Shown here piece after piece: positions 50,450 to 60,840 of a stretch of 64,000 nt of DNA (the first letter of the stretch is position 1; each line of letters begins with the position of its first letter). The stretch covers positions 1 to 64,000 of the forward strand of contig JANQBS010000186.1 in assembly GCA_033085395.1 (NCBI GenBank). The letters run 5' to 3'. This DNA comes from Xanthoparmelia taractica (Eukaryota > Ascomycota > Lecanoromycetes > Lecanorales > Parmeliaceae). The translations under genes and the position numbers were made by a program. Under the pieces are notes generated by a model that was given only the letters and a program-made list of their open reading frames with translations, searched no databases and was not told where the DNA came from.

Positions 50450-51060
50450 CTATTTAAATATATTCTCTATTATAGCGTTATTACTATTAATTTCGTTGAT
50501 AATATCTTCGCTAATATTTAGATATATTTCGTTAAGAGAATTCGTATCTAATATTAATAGATCCTTATAATTCTTTTTGATTTCTTCGCTATCGATCTTA
50601 TTCATATCGAGAAACTCGATTATTCGAGTTATAGCTTCTTTATACTCTTTTTCGCTTCGATATTTAAAATAATCTTTAATTACACTTATACGTAATTTAT
50701 ATTATATCGTCTCTTCTACTATAGCGAAAATATTAATGTTAATCGAAAATTTATTAAGATAGATATTAATAATAAGTTTCTTTCGTAGAGTTATTAATAA
50801 AGATATTTAATTAAATATAGAGAGGTGAGATTTAATTACAATTAGATTCTTTATCTTATTTACTATATTAAGTAGCTCGCGAGAAATTTAAGCCTCGTTA
50901 ATATTATCTTAATAGAATTTAATCTCTAATTTTAACTATATATACGTCTAAAGAATATCTATATTATTATAAAAATAAGATATTAGTTTTCTTAGACGTG
51001 TAATAAAGTTATAATTTTAAATAGTAAAGAGAAAAGAGTTATTCTATATATTAAAAAGAA
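50450..51060 (-). pseudogene. Minus-strand relic with few stops, unknown function
   Basis: About 200 codons end at TAG 50452-50450 with roughly eight internal stops. The C-terminal 85 codons after the last internal TAA are fully open: YKLRISVIKDYFKYRSEKEY, KEAITRIIEFLDMNKIDSEE, IKKNYKDLLILDTNSLNEIY, LNISEDIINEINSNNAIIEN, IFK. Upstream are TRLRKLISYFYNNIDIL, LKLEIKFY-stop-DNINEA, ISRELLNIVNKIKNLIVIK and IFAIVEETI. Acidic and helical, probably cytosolic. No ATG near the start. I do not recognise the family. The light damage makes it the most gene-like unnamed ORF here. Confidence 0.6.
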
Positions 51061-53100
51061 TTAACGTTTTACTTCTTTTTAATAAAGTATATAAAGAGAG
51101 TAATAGAGATATACTTAGATTAAATACGTATTAATATAGAATACTATAAGTAGATCGAAGTATATATAAAAAATTATTAAGAGATATCTAAGAAATAATA
51201 ATAAATAAGAAGGGTCTTAATTAATTAAGATTCTAATCTTAAGATTAATTCTTAAATAATATTATAACTTTAAATAGAATCGCTAAGAATCGATTAATTA
51301 TATTTATTTAAAGTTATCGATTTCTTAAATTTTCTTAAGAAAGTATTATAATAAAAGTAAAGAATAATTAAACTAATAATAATTATATATTAGAAGTTCG
51401 AGCGGGCGTTAAGCTCGCTTTAAAGAATAGAATTAAGATATTTAAGTGCGAGAAGTAGATTTATTAAATAGAAAATTAAAGAAGTCGCTTATATTTTAAT
51501 CGATAAATTATCTATAAGTTAATATTTTAGCGACGCCTCTCTTTCTCGTTAATATAGACTTTTTCGATGATATTAATATCTTCTTTCTATTAATATAAGA
51601 TATTTAAGATTAAATTAGATAATATAACTTTTACGAGAGTGAGACTCGATTCGTTTATTACTTTAGAAGTAATATATATAAAATTAAGTACAAAGTATTA
51701 TCTAATTAAAAAGCAATTTTTAAAAATAACATTTAAATCTTTAGATTTACTTCTTTAATAAGTAATCTAAAGACGAGTTTATTTAGAAAATTAATTCGCG
51801 CTTTAAATCTTCGATAATCTCTAATTATTCTTAATTTAATAAAATAAGATTAATTATTATAAATATTATAGCTTCACTAAATTAATAAGAGTAATCTCTT
51901 TAAGATATATTATAGGTTCTAAGATCTTATAATTTATTTGATATTTATTAAATCTCGATAAGAATTATTTTATACTTTCGCGTCTCTTTTTTTTTAAACT
52001 TATAACGTTTAAAAAGAGTTTTAAAAATAGTAAGAAGAGTCTTTTATGTTTTAAATATTAATTACTCGAAATCTTCTTTAAATAATATAAAATTATATTT
52101 AATATATTAATATTAATTATTATAATTTAATAGTTATAGAAGCGTGCGTTATTACTCGAAAAGTATAAATATAAACTTAGATCTCGCTTTATAGTATATT
52201 ATATTTCGAGATCTTAATTAAAGAAATTAAGAGTTAATAAACGATACTTAACACGCTATTACTCGTTTTAATTTAAACGTTATTTTATTAAAAATAGAGA
52301 AGATATCTCTAAGCTTTTCTCTATGTAAGCGATTCTAATATTATAAATAAGCTTTTCCTTAAGCGTTTTAAAGAGAAATCTCGAGTATAGACTCTATTTA
52401 TAGATATAGCGTTTACTTGAAAAGAAGTTACAAATTTATTTCTCTAAAAAGAAGTCGCTCTCGAAATAGCGAGTGTACTCTATTATCTTATAAGTGAAAA
52501 AGTTTTAAAAGTTCTAATAATAAGCTTAATTTTGGTTCACTTTATTAATAATATAGTTATATATTTATTTATTCGCTCGAAAACATATAATTTAATAAAT
52601 AAATAAATACGAGATTTTACTCACCTTTATCTTAAATAATAAAAGACCTTTTCATTAAAAATAACGATCTACTAATATTTCTTAGATCGCTTTCGTCTTC
52701 GAATAACCCGATTATTCTTACACTTTTTTTAATGCTCGAATAAGTTCGAATTATTAAATCGAATATTAAGTTCTAAGAACTTCGACTTCTTCTTCTCTTT
52801 TCTAAACCGCTGGAGAAAAGATAATAATAATATATTATTCTTTATTACGTCCTCACGAAATAGAAGATAAGAACTTTAATAAATCGAAGTAATAAAGCTA
52901 CGAATCTAAAGCTAAGAAAGAAGCTAAGAAATAGGCTATAATTACTTCTATTTCTTTGCGATAAGAGCGATAATATGAGAACTACGGCGAGGGCGAAAAG
53001 AGAGCTTAAAAATACGAGGATTTTTATTTCGAGGTATTAAAAAGAAAGAAAGAGCGGAGATTTATATCTAAGAAAGAGATTAATAAAGAATAAAGAAAAA
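51061..53100. other. AT-rich RIP'd stretch, nothing supportable
   Basis: A patch at 52800-52990 keeps some normal words (CCGCTGGAG at 52807, ATGAGAACTACGGCGAGGGCG at 52974). No supported frame. Confidence 0.4.
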
Positions 53101-53109
53101 AAATCACGA

Positions 53110-53520
53110 GAATTAAATAACGTTGTTTTCGAAATCTAATATTACTCTCGAAGATCTTACGTTAGATGAAACCCTCGTAAGCAACGCTTATAAGTATATA
53201 GATTATAAAATAGACTGTGTTTAAACGACGATATCGCTCTCGAGGAGGTGAGTATATTCTATTATTCACGAACGAATCTCAAATAAGAATTCTCGAGAAT
53301 AAGGCGTTAGAAAGAAAGAAATAATAGATCGAGGTTCGATTATCTATATGCGTTTTATATAGCACACTATAGATACTAACTGAGTCGAGGAGAGTAGAAA
53401 TAAAATAAATAAATAATAGTATCTTCGATCTGTCGACTTCTACAGACGAGATAATATTATATACGAGCAAACGATTAGTATAAGCTAGTCTAGGTCAACT
53501 CATATTCAAAACCGAATTTA
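53110..53520. other. Mostly unmutated island with a 63-codon open frame
   Basis: This 400-bp stretch has many CA and TG words (TAGATGAAACCCTCGTAAGC, AGACTGTG, GAGGAGGTGAG, ACTGAGTCGAGG, ATCTGTCGAC). A minus frame at 53470-53279 (TTG start, TGA stop, 63 codons) is unbroken, but it has no ATG and no recognisable motif, and an upstream in-frame TGA limits it. I treat it as non-coding or as a fragment. The island borders the 30-bp minisatellite. Confidence 0.4.
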
Positions 53521-53596
53521 TTTAATTCGATAAATCTTATTATTGTACCTCCTCTTAAGCTTAACGCTTAATTAGCTTTTTTCTATTATTAAGAGT

Positions 53597-53750
53597 TTTT
53601 TCGAATTTTCTAATATTTCCGAGTATTCGTTAACATTTACTAATATTTTCCAGTATTCGTTAACATTTTCCAGCATTTTCTAATATTCGTTAACATTTGC
53701 TAATATTTTTTAATACTCTTTATTTCCCTTTTTTTTCTTAATATTCGTTA
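53597..53750. repeat. 30-bp minisatellite
   Basis: Three perfect-length units begin at TATTCGTTAACATTT: 53624-53653, 53654-53683 and 53684-53713, each with internal TAATATTTT or TTTCCAGCATTT variants. Degenerate copies flank them (53597-53623 and 53714-53750, the latter with TATTCGTTA at 53742). AACATTT and CCAG keep CA, so the array is not RIP'd although it is repeated; it is well below the usual RIP length threshold. It lies just upstream of the next relic frame. Confidence 0.88.
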
Positions 53751-53761
53751 TAATAAACTCG

Positions 53762-55480
53762 CCTCGTATTACACTTTACATTACGATATATAATAATTTT
53801 CATTATATTAATAATTACGAAGAGATATTATTTATCGATCTCGAGATTCTTCTTCGATAGAGTCGCGAGATTATCGCGTCGCTTAAAGGCGAATTAATAA
53901 AAAGAAAATATAAAAAAACTCTAAACGAGTTAAGCGAATTTAATAGATTTTATAATTAATTTTATAATACGATTAAAGAGCTTAACGTTAAGAAATGTTT
54001 AGATAATAAAACTATTAAGTAGGTTAATAAGATTATTAAGATTCTTATCACCTCGCAAATAGAATCGCCCTTAATTAAGTATTAAATATTTCTTTACGAT
54101 ATTCTTCGTCACTATAGCTTAAGTCTAATTCTCTTTTACGCTATAAGCTTTATAAGAATAAAAATAATATATATAAAATTAAATTTGCGAGTGAGTATTC
54201 TAGCACATATAAAGAATATATAATCTTTTCTTAACTCTTTTATTCTAAAGACTCTCGCTAATAAATATAAAATTTCTTTATTAAATAGTACGTGCGCTAT
54301 ATTATACGCTAAACGAGGAGATTAATCTTATATAGATTTACGACTTATAGATACGACTCGATCGCGAAAGCGTGTAAAATAGTTCGATTTTATAGTTAAT
54401 TCTCGTTAAGAAGCTACGAAGTAAAGTTAATTAATTAAAGAATATCTAATCTTTATTAAGACGAGTATACTTATAAACGAAGAGTATTAAATAAATAAGA
54501 GTTCTTAACTAATCGATATATACGTTAAATTAATAATTTAATAATTATTAGATAAATTCGCTAGCGATAATTATAATTTAGAAATCGAAGACGTTTAGAC
54601 GATCTTAGAGTTAAATTAAATTATAAGTCTTATATAATTAATAGTTCCTTTTAATTATAAAACTTCGCTATTTATTATAATCTCGATTTCAAGGTATTTA
54701 AGCGATAGACTTGCTAGATAGCGTAAATAGCTTCTATAATTATTAAAGGACGAGGCCTTTTAATTCTTCTCCCTTATATACGTAAAGCGAATAGATCCCA
54801 TATAATAATATTATTAATTCTTTTTCCATGAAATTATAATTAAATATTCAATTACTTCGATCTCGACGCCGTTAATATACTTATTAAACTATTTATCGAC
54901 GATTTGAATTACGCCCTAATTATCACGCACATCGACGATTATAACTACTATATTATAAGGAGAATATATCTTTTTGTCTTTTAATAAACTTATTTAATCT
55001 AAAGAATTATAGTTATTATATTTAATCTATAATATTTAATAATAATTATAATTAATTTCGAAGAAGAGAGAATTTAATATATCTCGTTCTTATATCTCTT
55101 TACGAGTTCTTTATTTATACTTATCTAAAGTCGTATCTTAGAGACTATCGTTTAAGCGTTTTAAACTTATCTTATAATATAAATTAAAATTATTAGATAA
55201 TATTAAATCGTAGCGTAAGAACGTGTTATAAATAAATCGAGTTAAATATTAAAGAGATAAGTATTATTAAGAAGTATTAACGATTATATAAGAATATAAA
55301 GTTCGAGAAAGAAGATTTTCGTTACGAATAGAAGAAGAAAGATAAGCGTAAATAATCTAAGTTTTAAAGTTAGCGCTTATATAAACGTTATAGCATATTA
55401 AAATAACTTTTCTTTTATTTATCTAGATGCATATATATAAGAGAATAATTATCTTTTGCGAAGTTGTAAGAATATAGCGA
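53762..55480 (+). pseudogene. Long relic ORF, about 570 codons, unknown function
   Basis: Phase 2 holds from 53762 to about 55480. It begins PRITLYITIYNNFHYINNYE, then IDLEILLR, SREIIASLKGELIKRKYK, TLNELSEFNRFYN, FYNTIKELNVKKCLDNKTIK, FLYDILRHYSLSLILFYAI, LRVSILAHIKNI, LLNSTCAILYAKRGD, DLRLIDTTRSRKRVK and INEEY. The C-terminal part has RLSFKRFKLIL, YKLKLLDNIK and EYKVRERRFSLRIEEER. The N-terminal 80 codons are a coiled coil. About 45 stops, nearly all TAA/TAG. Over 54841-54960 phase 1 also reads well (FDLDAVNILIKLFIDDLNY) and recalls a Copia reverse transcriptase, but the following YGL..SP block is absent, so I kept phase 2. Confidence 0.55.
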
Positions 55481-55494
55481 TTAATAAGCGAAAT

Positions 55495-55640
55495 AAGTAG
55501 AGATAAGCAAGGCGACCTGCGTAGGTTGAGATTGAGAAAATATATAATATTACTTTGCGACCTTAGGCCTGATGGCCCAAAAACGTGATATTTATTACAT
55601 TAATTATATTAGTTATTCAAATCTTTCGCCTAATATAGAA
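55495..55640. other. Unmutated island with palindrome after the relic ORF
   Basis: Normal composition over about 120 bp: AAGGCGACCTGCGTAGGTTG, ACTTTGCGACC, GATGGCCCAAAAACGTG. GGCC-TGAT-GGCC (55566-55577) is a perfect hairpin. It directly follows the 53.8-55.5 kb relic, as the 53.1-53.75 kb island precedes it, so the two may mark the edges of one element. No terminal match between the two islands could be found by eye. Confidence 0.45.
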
Positions 55641-55742
55641 GTTTCGCACATTATAAAACTTAATATAGCGTTATATTAACTTTCGCTATAACTCTACGAG
55701 AGTAGACTTAATAAGATATATAACGTTAACGTTTATTTCTTT

Positions 55743-56340
55743 ATTCTTATTTTATCTCTAGCGTTTATAGAAAGATCTAGAGTAGAAAATAGATTAATAC
55801 GTTAAGAGATACGAATATAATTAGATAATCGTCGAAGCGAAGTAGCGCTTCGTAATATAAATAAAATATAAAATGCTAGTTATATAATCTCAACTATAGA
55901 AATACTCTTATTCTCGCTATCCCTAAGCATAATCTATACTTATCGTTATCTATCGTATTTCGCCCTTATTTAACTTATTAATTATTTCAATCGATTATCT
56001 TGCTATTTAAGATTATATAGTTTAATCTTAAAATTCGCTTATATCTTATAAAATATTAAATTACGTATCGTTAAGATTAATAATAGAGATTACGAAATTA
56101 ATATAATTTATAAAAACGTATATCTATCTATAACGTAAAGATAATATTATAATACGCTTCGCTAAATAAGAGTACGCTATAATATTAAAATTATGAAACG
56201 AAGATAGAGATAGAGTTATATATATAATTCTTAAGAATATAAATAAATAATAAACGAAATTATACACTATAGCAAGGCTTTTAATATCTACTATAGCGCC
56301 AGATCTAATATAGCTTAGATGTGTTACTATTAACTCTTTA
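55743..56340 (+). pseudogene. Relic with hydrophobic middle, unknown function
   Basis: Phase 3 reads about 200 codons: ILILSLAFIERSRVENRLIR, LDNRRSEVALRNINKI, NASYIISTIEILLFSLSLSI, IYTYRYLSYFALI, LINYFNRLSCYLRLYSLIL, LRIVKINNRDYEINIIY, IRVRYNIKIMKRR, NEIIHYSKAFNIYYSARSN. The middle 70 codons could hold membrane helices, though RIP raises Ile, Phe, Leu and Tyr everywhere, so that is weak evidence. Family unknown. Confidence 0.45.
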
Positions 56341-57000
56341 TTATTATTCTAGCGAGATTCTATAACGACGTCACCGACGAATCGAATCTTATTTTATAAT
56401 TACGTTCTAGCAAAATTATCTTTCTAATCCTTATCTAATAGACTCTTATCGAAATATCACATCTCTTCGATAATTTAATTATATCTCAAGTATATAATTA
56501 TCGTATTAAATAGAGCGATTCTTTGATTATTTAGTTCTAACGACTTATTTACGCAAAATAGATTTAATTAATCTATTTAAAGTCTTATTTAAAATAAATC
56601 GAAGAGATTATTTAGACGTATAACGAGCTTCTAAATCGAGACTATTAAAGTAAGTTAATTCGTAAATAATAATAGAAGAGTTTATCTTTCACTCGAATAA
56701 ATCCCTTATTTGAATATTTAATATTAATATAGTATTATTAAATCTAATTTAATTAGACTAGGACTAAATTAATATTAAATTCGAGTGAGAAATTTATTCG
56801 ATAACTTCGAAGGCGGTTTAGTGAAAACTTGTCTTAATTTATATATCAAGCTTATTAACGAGATAGGATTACGCTTTTTATAGCGTTTATAAAAAATTCT
56901 TTAATAAATATCGATAACTAAGCTTTTTTATATAATATTATATCTTTTCTGCGATAAGTTTCTACACGTTAATACGTGATAGTAGAGCTATATTACGAGC
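56341..57000. other. AT-rich RIP'd stretch, nothing supportable
   Basis: RIP'd. Unmutated words at 56815-56840 (GGTTTAGTGAAAACTTGTC) and 56950-57010. No frame supported. Confidence 0.35.
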
Positions 57001-57002
57001 CT

Positions 57003-57245
57003 TGTATCTAGAAATTAGGGACGACTATTAGCTATAAGTGCTATATTACTATATTAAATATTAAGAATTACGAAGTTATCTTATAGAACGATAAAGAATT
57101 ATTAAAGTAAATTAAGGTTAAGCTTTCTCGTAATAAATTACGTGATTAAGATAATTATAGAAATCGAGAATATAAGTTAAATAAGATGCTAAAAGAGAAG
57201 GTTAGAGCGCTAATAATAAATCTATAACTAATAATACGTTAATAA
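57003..57245 (+). pseudogene. Short coiled-coil relic
   Basis: Phase 3 reads about 80 codons: KLGTTISYKCYITILNIKN, YEVIL, NDKELLK, IKVKLSRNKLRD, DNYRNREYKLNNKMLKEKVR and ALIINL. Charged heptads with Leu/Val spacing indicate a coiled coil. Five or six TAA/TAG stops fit Gln or Trp. Too short to assign. Confidence 0.42.
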
Positions 57246-57539
57246 TATTATTATTCTAAACGTGCATCTACTTAGTCTTAATAGCAATTCGAATATATTA
57301 TATAATAGATATCGAATTCTATAATTATTTAAAATATAATAGGTTTAGAATATATAATTTTAATTAGCGTATTAGGAAACTTATACCTTAATTTTAGAGG
57401 TCTTCAGTAGCCCGATAATTATATATACTTCGCTATCTTAATGAAGCTTATTTTATCGTTAAACTATATTTTTATTATTAAGAAGAGAGCTTAATAAGCT
57501 TATATAAATAGCACGTTAAGAAAGTGTATAGAAAATATA

Positions 57540-58020
57540 TTACTCTGCGCGAATAAAAGGACGCTTCTACGAGTAAACCGTATATTTCGATTACTTCGAT
57601 TATATATATACTTAATATTCAATAAAATTCTCACTATACTTAGAAACTTTATAATATTCTTATATCATATATAGATATTCTTATATTATATAGTCTTGAT
57701 ATTCTTCTCACGCAATAAAGCTTAAGTTTACTTTATTATCGCTATTTTATATTATATAAAAGCTCGAATCGATAATTTCTTTCTCGAAGTAATAATATTA
57801 TAAAGATCGATTAAGTTAAAGATATTAAGAATATCGTCTCGAGAAAGATTCTTTAGCTATAATTATTCTTCTTATTTATTCTTAACTTTTCTTATCTTAT
57901 TATAGACTTCGTATTTAAAATTATCGTAACTCTCTAAGCTCTTATATATTTAATATAACGCTATCGTAAAGAATTTAATCTATAGAATTTTTAAGATTAG
58001 TTAAAAGAATAATTAAAAGA
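57540..58020 (-). pseudogene. Minus-strand relic, unknown function
   Basis: A minus frame from about 58020 to 57540 reads VILNI, ELREL, KESFSRRYS, YYYFEKEIIDSSFYII, NSDNKVNLSFIA, EEYQDYII, EYLYMI, EYYKVSKYSENFIEY and QSK-like pieces, ending KYTVYS-stop-KRPFIRAE. Regular Tyr/Glu/Gln-type stops suggest a helical, Gln-rich protein. Function unknown. Confidence 0.42.
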
Positions 58021-59435
58021 TAACGTAAAAACTTATTTTTTCTTCTTCTACTCGCTTATTTTTATTAAACGCGATTTTAAGTTCTCTTTAAGACGAAGAA
58101 TATAGAATAAATAAGATTATAAGAATAGATTATTGCGAAGAAGTTAGATTAATTTATATAGAAGTAAGACGTTAACGTAACGTAGACTCTTAGACTTTTA
58201 GCGCGATGTCGATCTAATATATTAAGCAAGTAATTTTCGCTAGCGACGAATAATATATATTAAGCTAAGTATAATCGTTATTAATATTTATTATCTTCTT
58301 TATACGAAGAGAAAGACGCTATATACTCTTATAAAGAATATTAATTAGTATATACGTTTCGATTACGTTACGATAAGTAGACACGATAAAGAAATATTAC
58401 GATTACTTCTTAATAGTGTGCTAGCGATGCTTTATTTAGCGTGATATATTATTTAAGATTTAATAATAACGATCGTGTTAATAAAATTATAATAACGTAA
58501 GATTATATTCTTTAAGTCGTCTCGCTCTTTTTTATATTACTATATCTCCTTCGCGATCTCGAAAATATAAGTCTTTAACGCGATAATTCTTGTAGTATTA
58601 TTTAGTTTTTTATCTTTTCGCTTTTTACGAGCACGACTATAGACTTCCATACCTCGTTTACGCTTCTCGCTAGCGTCTTTTAACTCAACTTATATATTAA
58701 TAGATATCTAAATATCTTACTTTAATTCTCGCGTTATAATTAAGTACTACGCTTTCGTGATTTCTATATTAATCTATAATATTATCGATAAGAGACTAGA
58801 TAATAGCACTATAAAGAAATAAGAGTAAGATTAATTAATAAACTTTAATGCGATAACCTTCGCGTGAATAGAAGTATTATAATAATTATCTTAAATAGAT
58901 TAAGAAAGTATTAGATTAAGATCGCCTAGGCGATTATAATTCTACGCTTAAGATTTATAAATTCTTTAACTTATTTAATAGCTTAAAGATATTCTCGCTA
59001 TAAGTGTAATAAGAATATAAGATCTTAATAAGATTAAACGATCTATAATTATTTTCGAAAGACCGAGAGTATTAGACGCGTTATTAATATTTATATAATC
59101 TCAAGATAACACGAATTATTAACTATCGATCTCGCTTAAGAGACTTCTTATAATAAAATTTATAACACAATTTAATAAAGACTAAGACGTTATTACTAAA
59201 CTTATAGATCTAGAATACGTGCGTATATAGAGAGATATAGTACTAAGTATCGAGACGTTGTTCGATAAAAGATTTATTATCGAATTAATAATCTTAAAGA
59301 ATATTACTTTATAAGATATTCGCTTAGACTATTAACGAGTTTCCTTTATAAAATTAAAAAGATCTTTTAATCTAAGTAAGCGTGTATTTTCTCGATTTAA
59401 TAAGATTAAGAAGCGAGATATTAAGATCGATATAT
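58021..59435. other. AT-rich RIP'd stretch, nothing supportable
   Basis: Contains CG-richer bits at 58640-58680 (CCATACCTCGTTTACGC) but no frame that lasts and no repeat. Confidence 0.4.
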
Positions 59436-59439
59436 TATT

Positions 59440-59790
59440 TTAGATTAGATATATTATTATAACTTTCGCTTAGAAAGAAGAATAAAATATATAAGAAAAA
59501 TTTTAGAAAAGTAGAGATAGATAGCGAATATTAAGATTATATACGATAATAACTTATATAAATTATCTTTAAAGAGCTCTTTAAAATCTTCTTCTTTAAA
59601 GAATATCGAGATTAAAGCGAAGAAATATTTTAATATTTATAATCTATTAACCTTAATTTATATAACTCTAATAATAATTAAGCGCTTAAGTTAAGAATAT
59701 AACTTATCTCTTTTCGACTTTTATAATACTTCTATCTAATATAAACTAAAGTCAACTTAAATTTATTAAATTATTCTATAAGTCGCAATA
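59440..59790 (+). pseudogene. Ser/Lys-rich relic, unknown function
   Basis: Phase 1 reads about 115 codons: NFRLERRIKYIRKILEK, IANIKIIYDNNLYKLSLKSS, LKSSSLKNIEIKAKKYFNIY, NLLTLIYITLIIIKRLS, EYNLSLFDFYNTSI. The stretch 59521-59690 has no stop. No family recognised. Confidence 0.42.
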
Positions 59791-59791
59791 T

Positions 59792-59843
59792 TTATCGCGT
59801 GAGCTTATTACGTAAACTTATCGCGTGAACTAATCACGTAGTC
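59792..59843. repeat. 26-bp tandem duplication
   Basis: TTATCGCGTGAGCTTATTAC-GTAAAC (59792-59817) is followed directly by TTATCGCGTGAACTAATCAC-GTAGTC (59818-59843), 21 of 26 bases identical. Both keep CGTGA and the second keeps CAC, so the pair has escaped most mutation. Confidence 0.75.
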
Positions 59844-60840
59844 TAATTATATATTACTTATTAAATTATATTAAACTATCTTTTCTACTTTAAGAATATT
59901 GCTTATCGATTCTATTATCCGTATTATTTTATTATAACGTTCTCTTTCAATACGTATTTACTATTTCGTTAATCTTACACTTATTAAGAATATACTTAAG
60001 TTCTTTCAAGATTATATCGATTTATATTATACACGATTATAATCTTTTTGTTTCTTCTTCTTCTTTCTCTACTTCTAAAAGAGCTAGATATTTAATATAA
60101 CCTTATTTTATTATCGCCGCCTTTTATCTATATATATACGTTATCTTTAATTAAATTACTTTATAGAGTTAAGCGATATAGCGTATATTTTAATTAATAG
60201 GCGAAGTATTTCTTATTTAGTTATCGATCTATACGCCGAGTCGACGCGTTAATTAATAAGCTATAAAGGCGTTTTTTCTATCATCTCTTACGCTATTCGT
60301 TCGCCCTTCGCATATCTAGATATCTTTCGCTTCTAAATATATAAATATATAAAATAATATATTATACGCGGAAATCGGGATTCTATTGCTAATATATTTA
60401 TTTCGATAATAAGATCGCGAGCTATAGCTTAATTTAATAATCTCTCTCCACTATCTAATTAAACTAACTCGTTAGTTATAATCTTAGTATTTATAATCTC
60501 TTTTCTTAACTTCTCGCGAGAATAAAAAATAGATAAGATCTAGAATAAAGAATATAATAATAGAAATATTAATAGCACTAAGAATCGTTAAAGCTTATAA
60601 AAATTTATATTATAAGAGTATATAAGTATCTATACTTAATCTAAGAGACTGGTGTGAGATTCTCTATATATAATAATATAAGACTCGTTATCTTCTTTTG
60701 CTCTATTTTACTATAATTCGCTTTTTATCTATTATAAATTTTTATAATTATAAAATCTAAAACGTCGCCTTTAACGTCTATCTTCGAATCTAATAGCTCT
60801 ATATATTAAGAGATTAGCGTTATAAATATAAGAGACTCTA

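Noticed and set aside
53279..53470. 63-codon minus ORF ending in TGA
   Set aside because: No ATG, an upstream in-frame TGA, no motif and no extension; open frames of this size are expected by chance. Kept only as part of the island entry.
54841..54990. Copia reverse-transcriptase block (FDLDAVN...DDL) in phase 1
   Set aside because: The start looks right, but the following conserved Gly and Pro positions have codons RIP could not have produced, and phase 2 is coherent on both sides.
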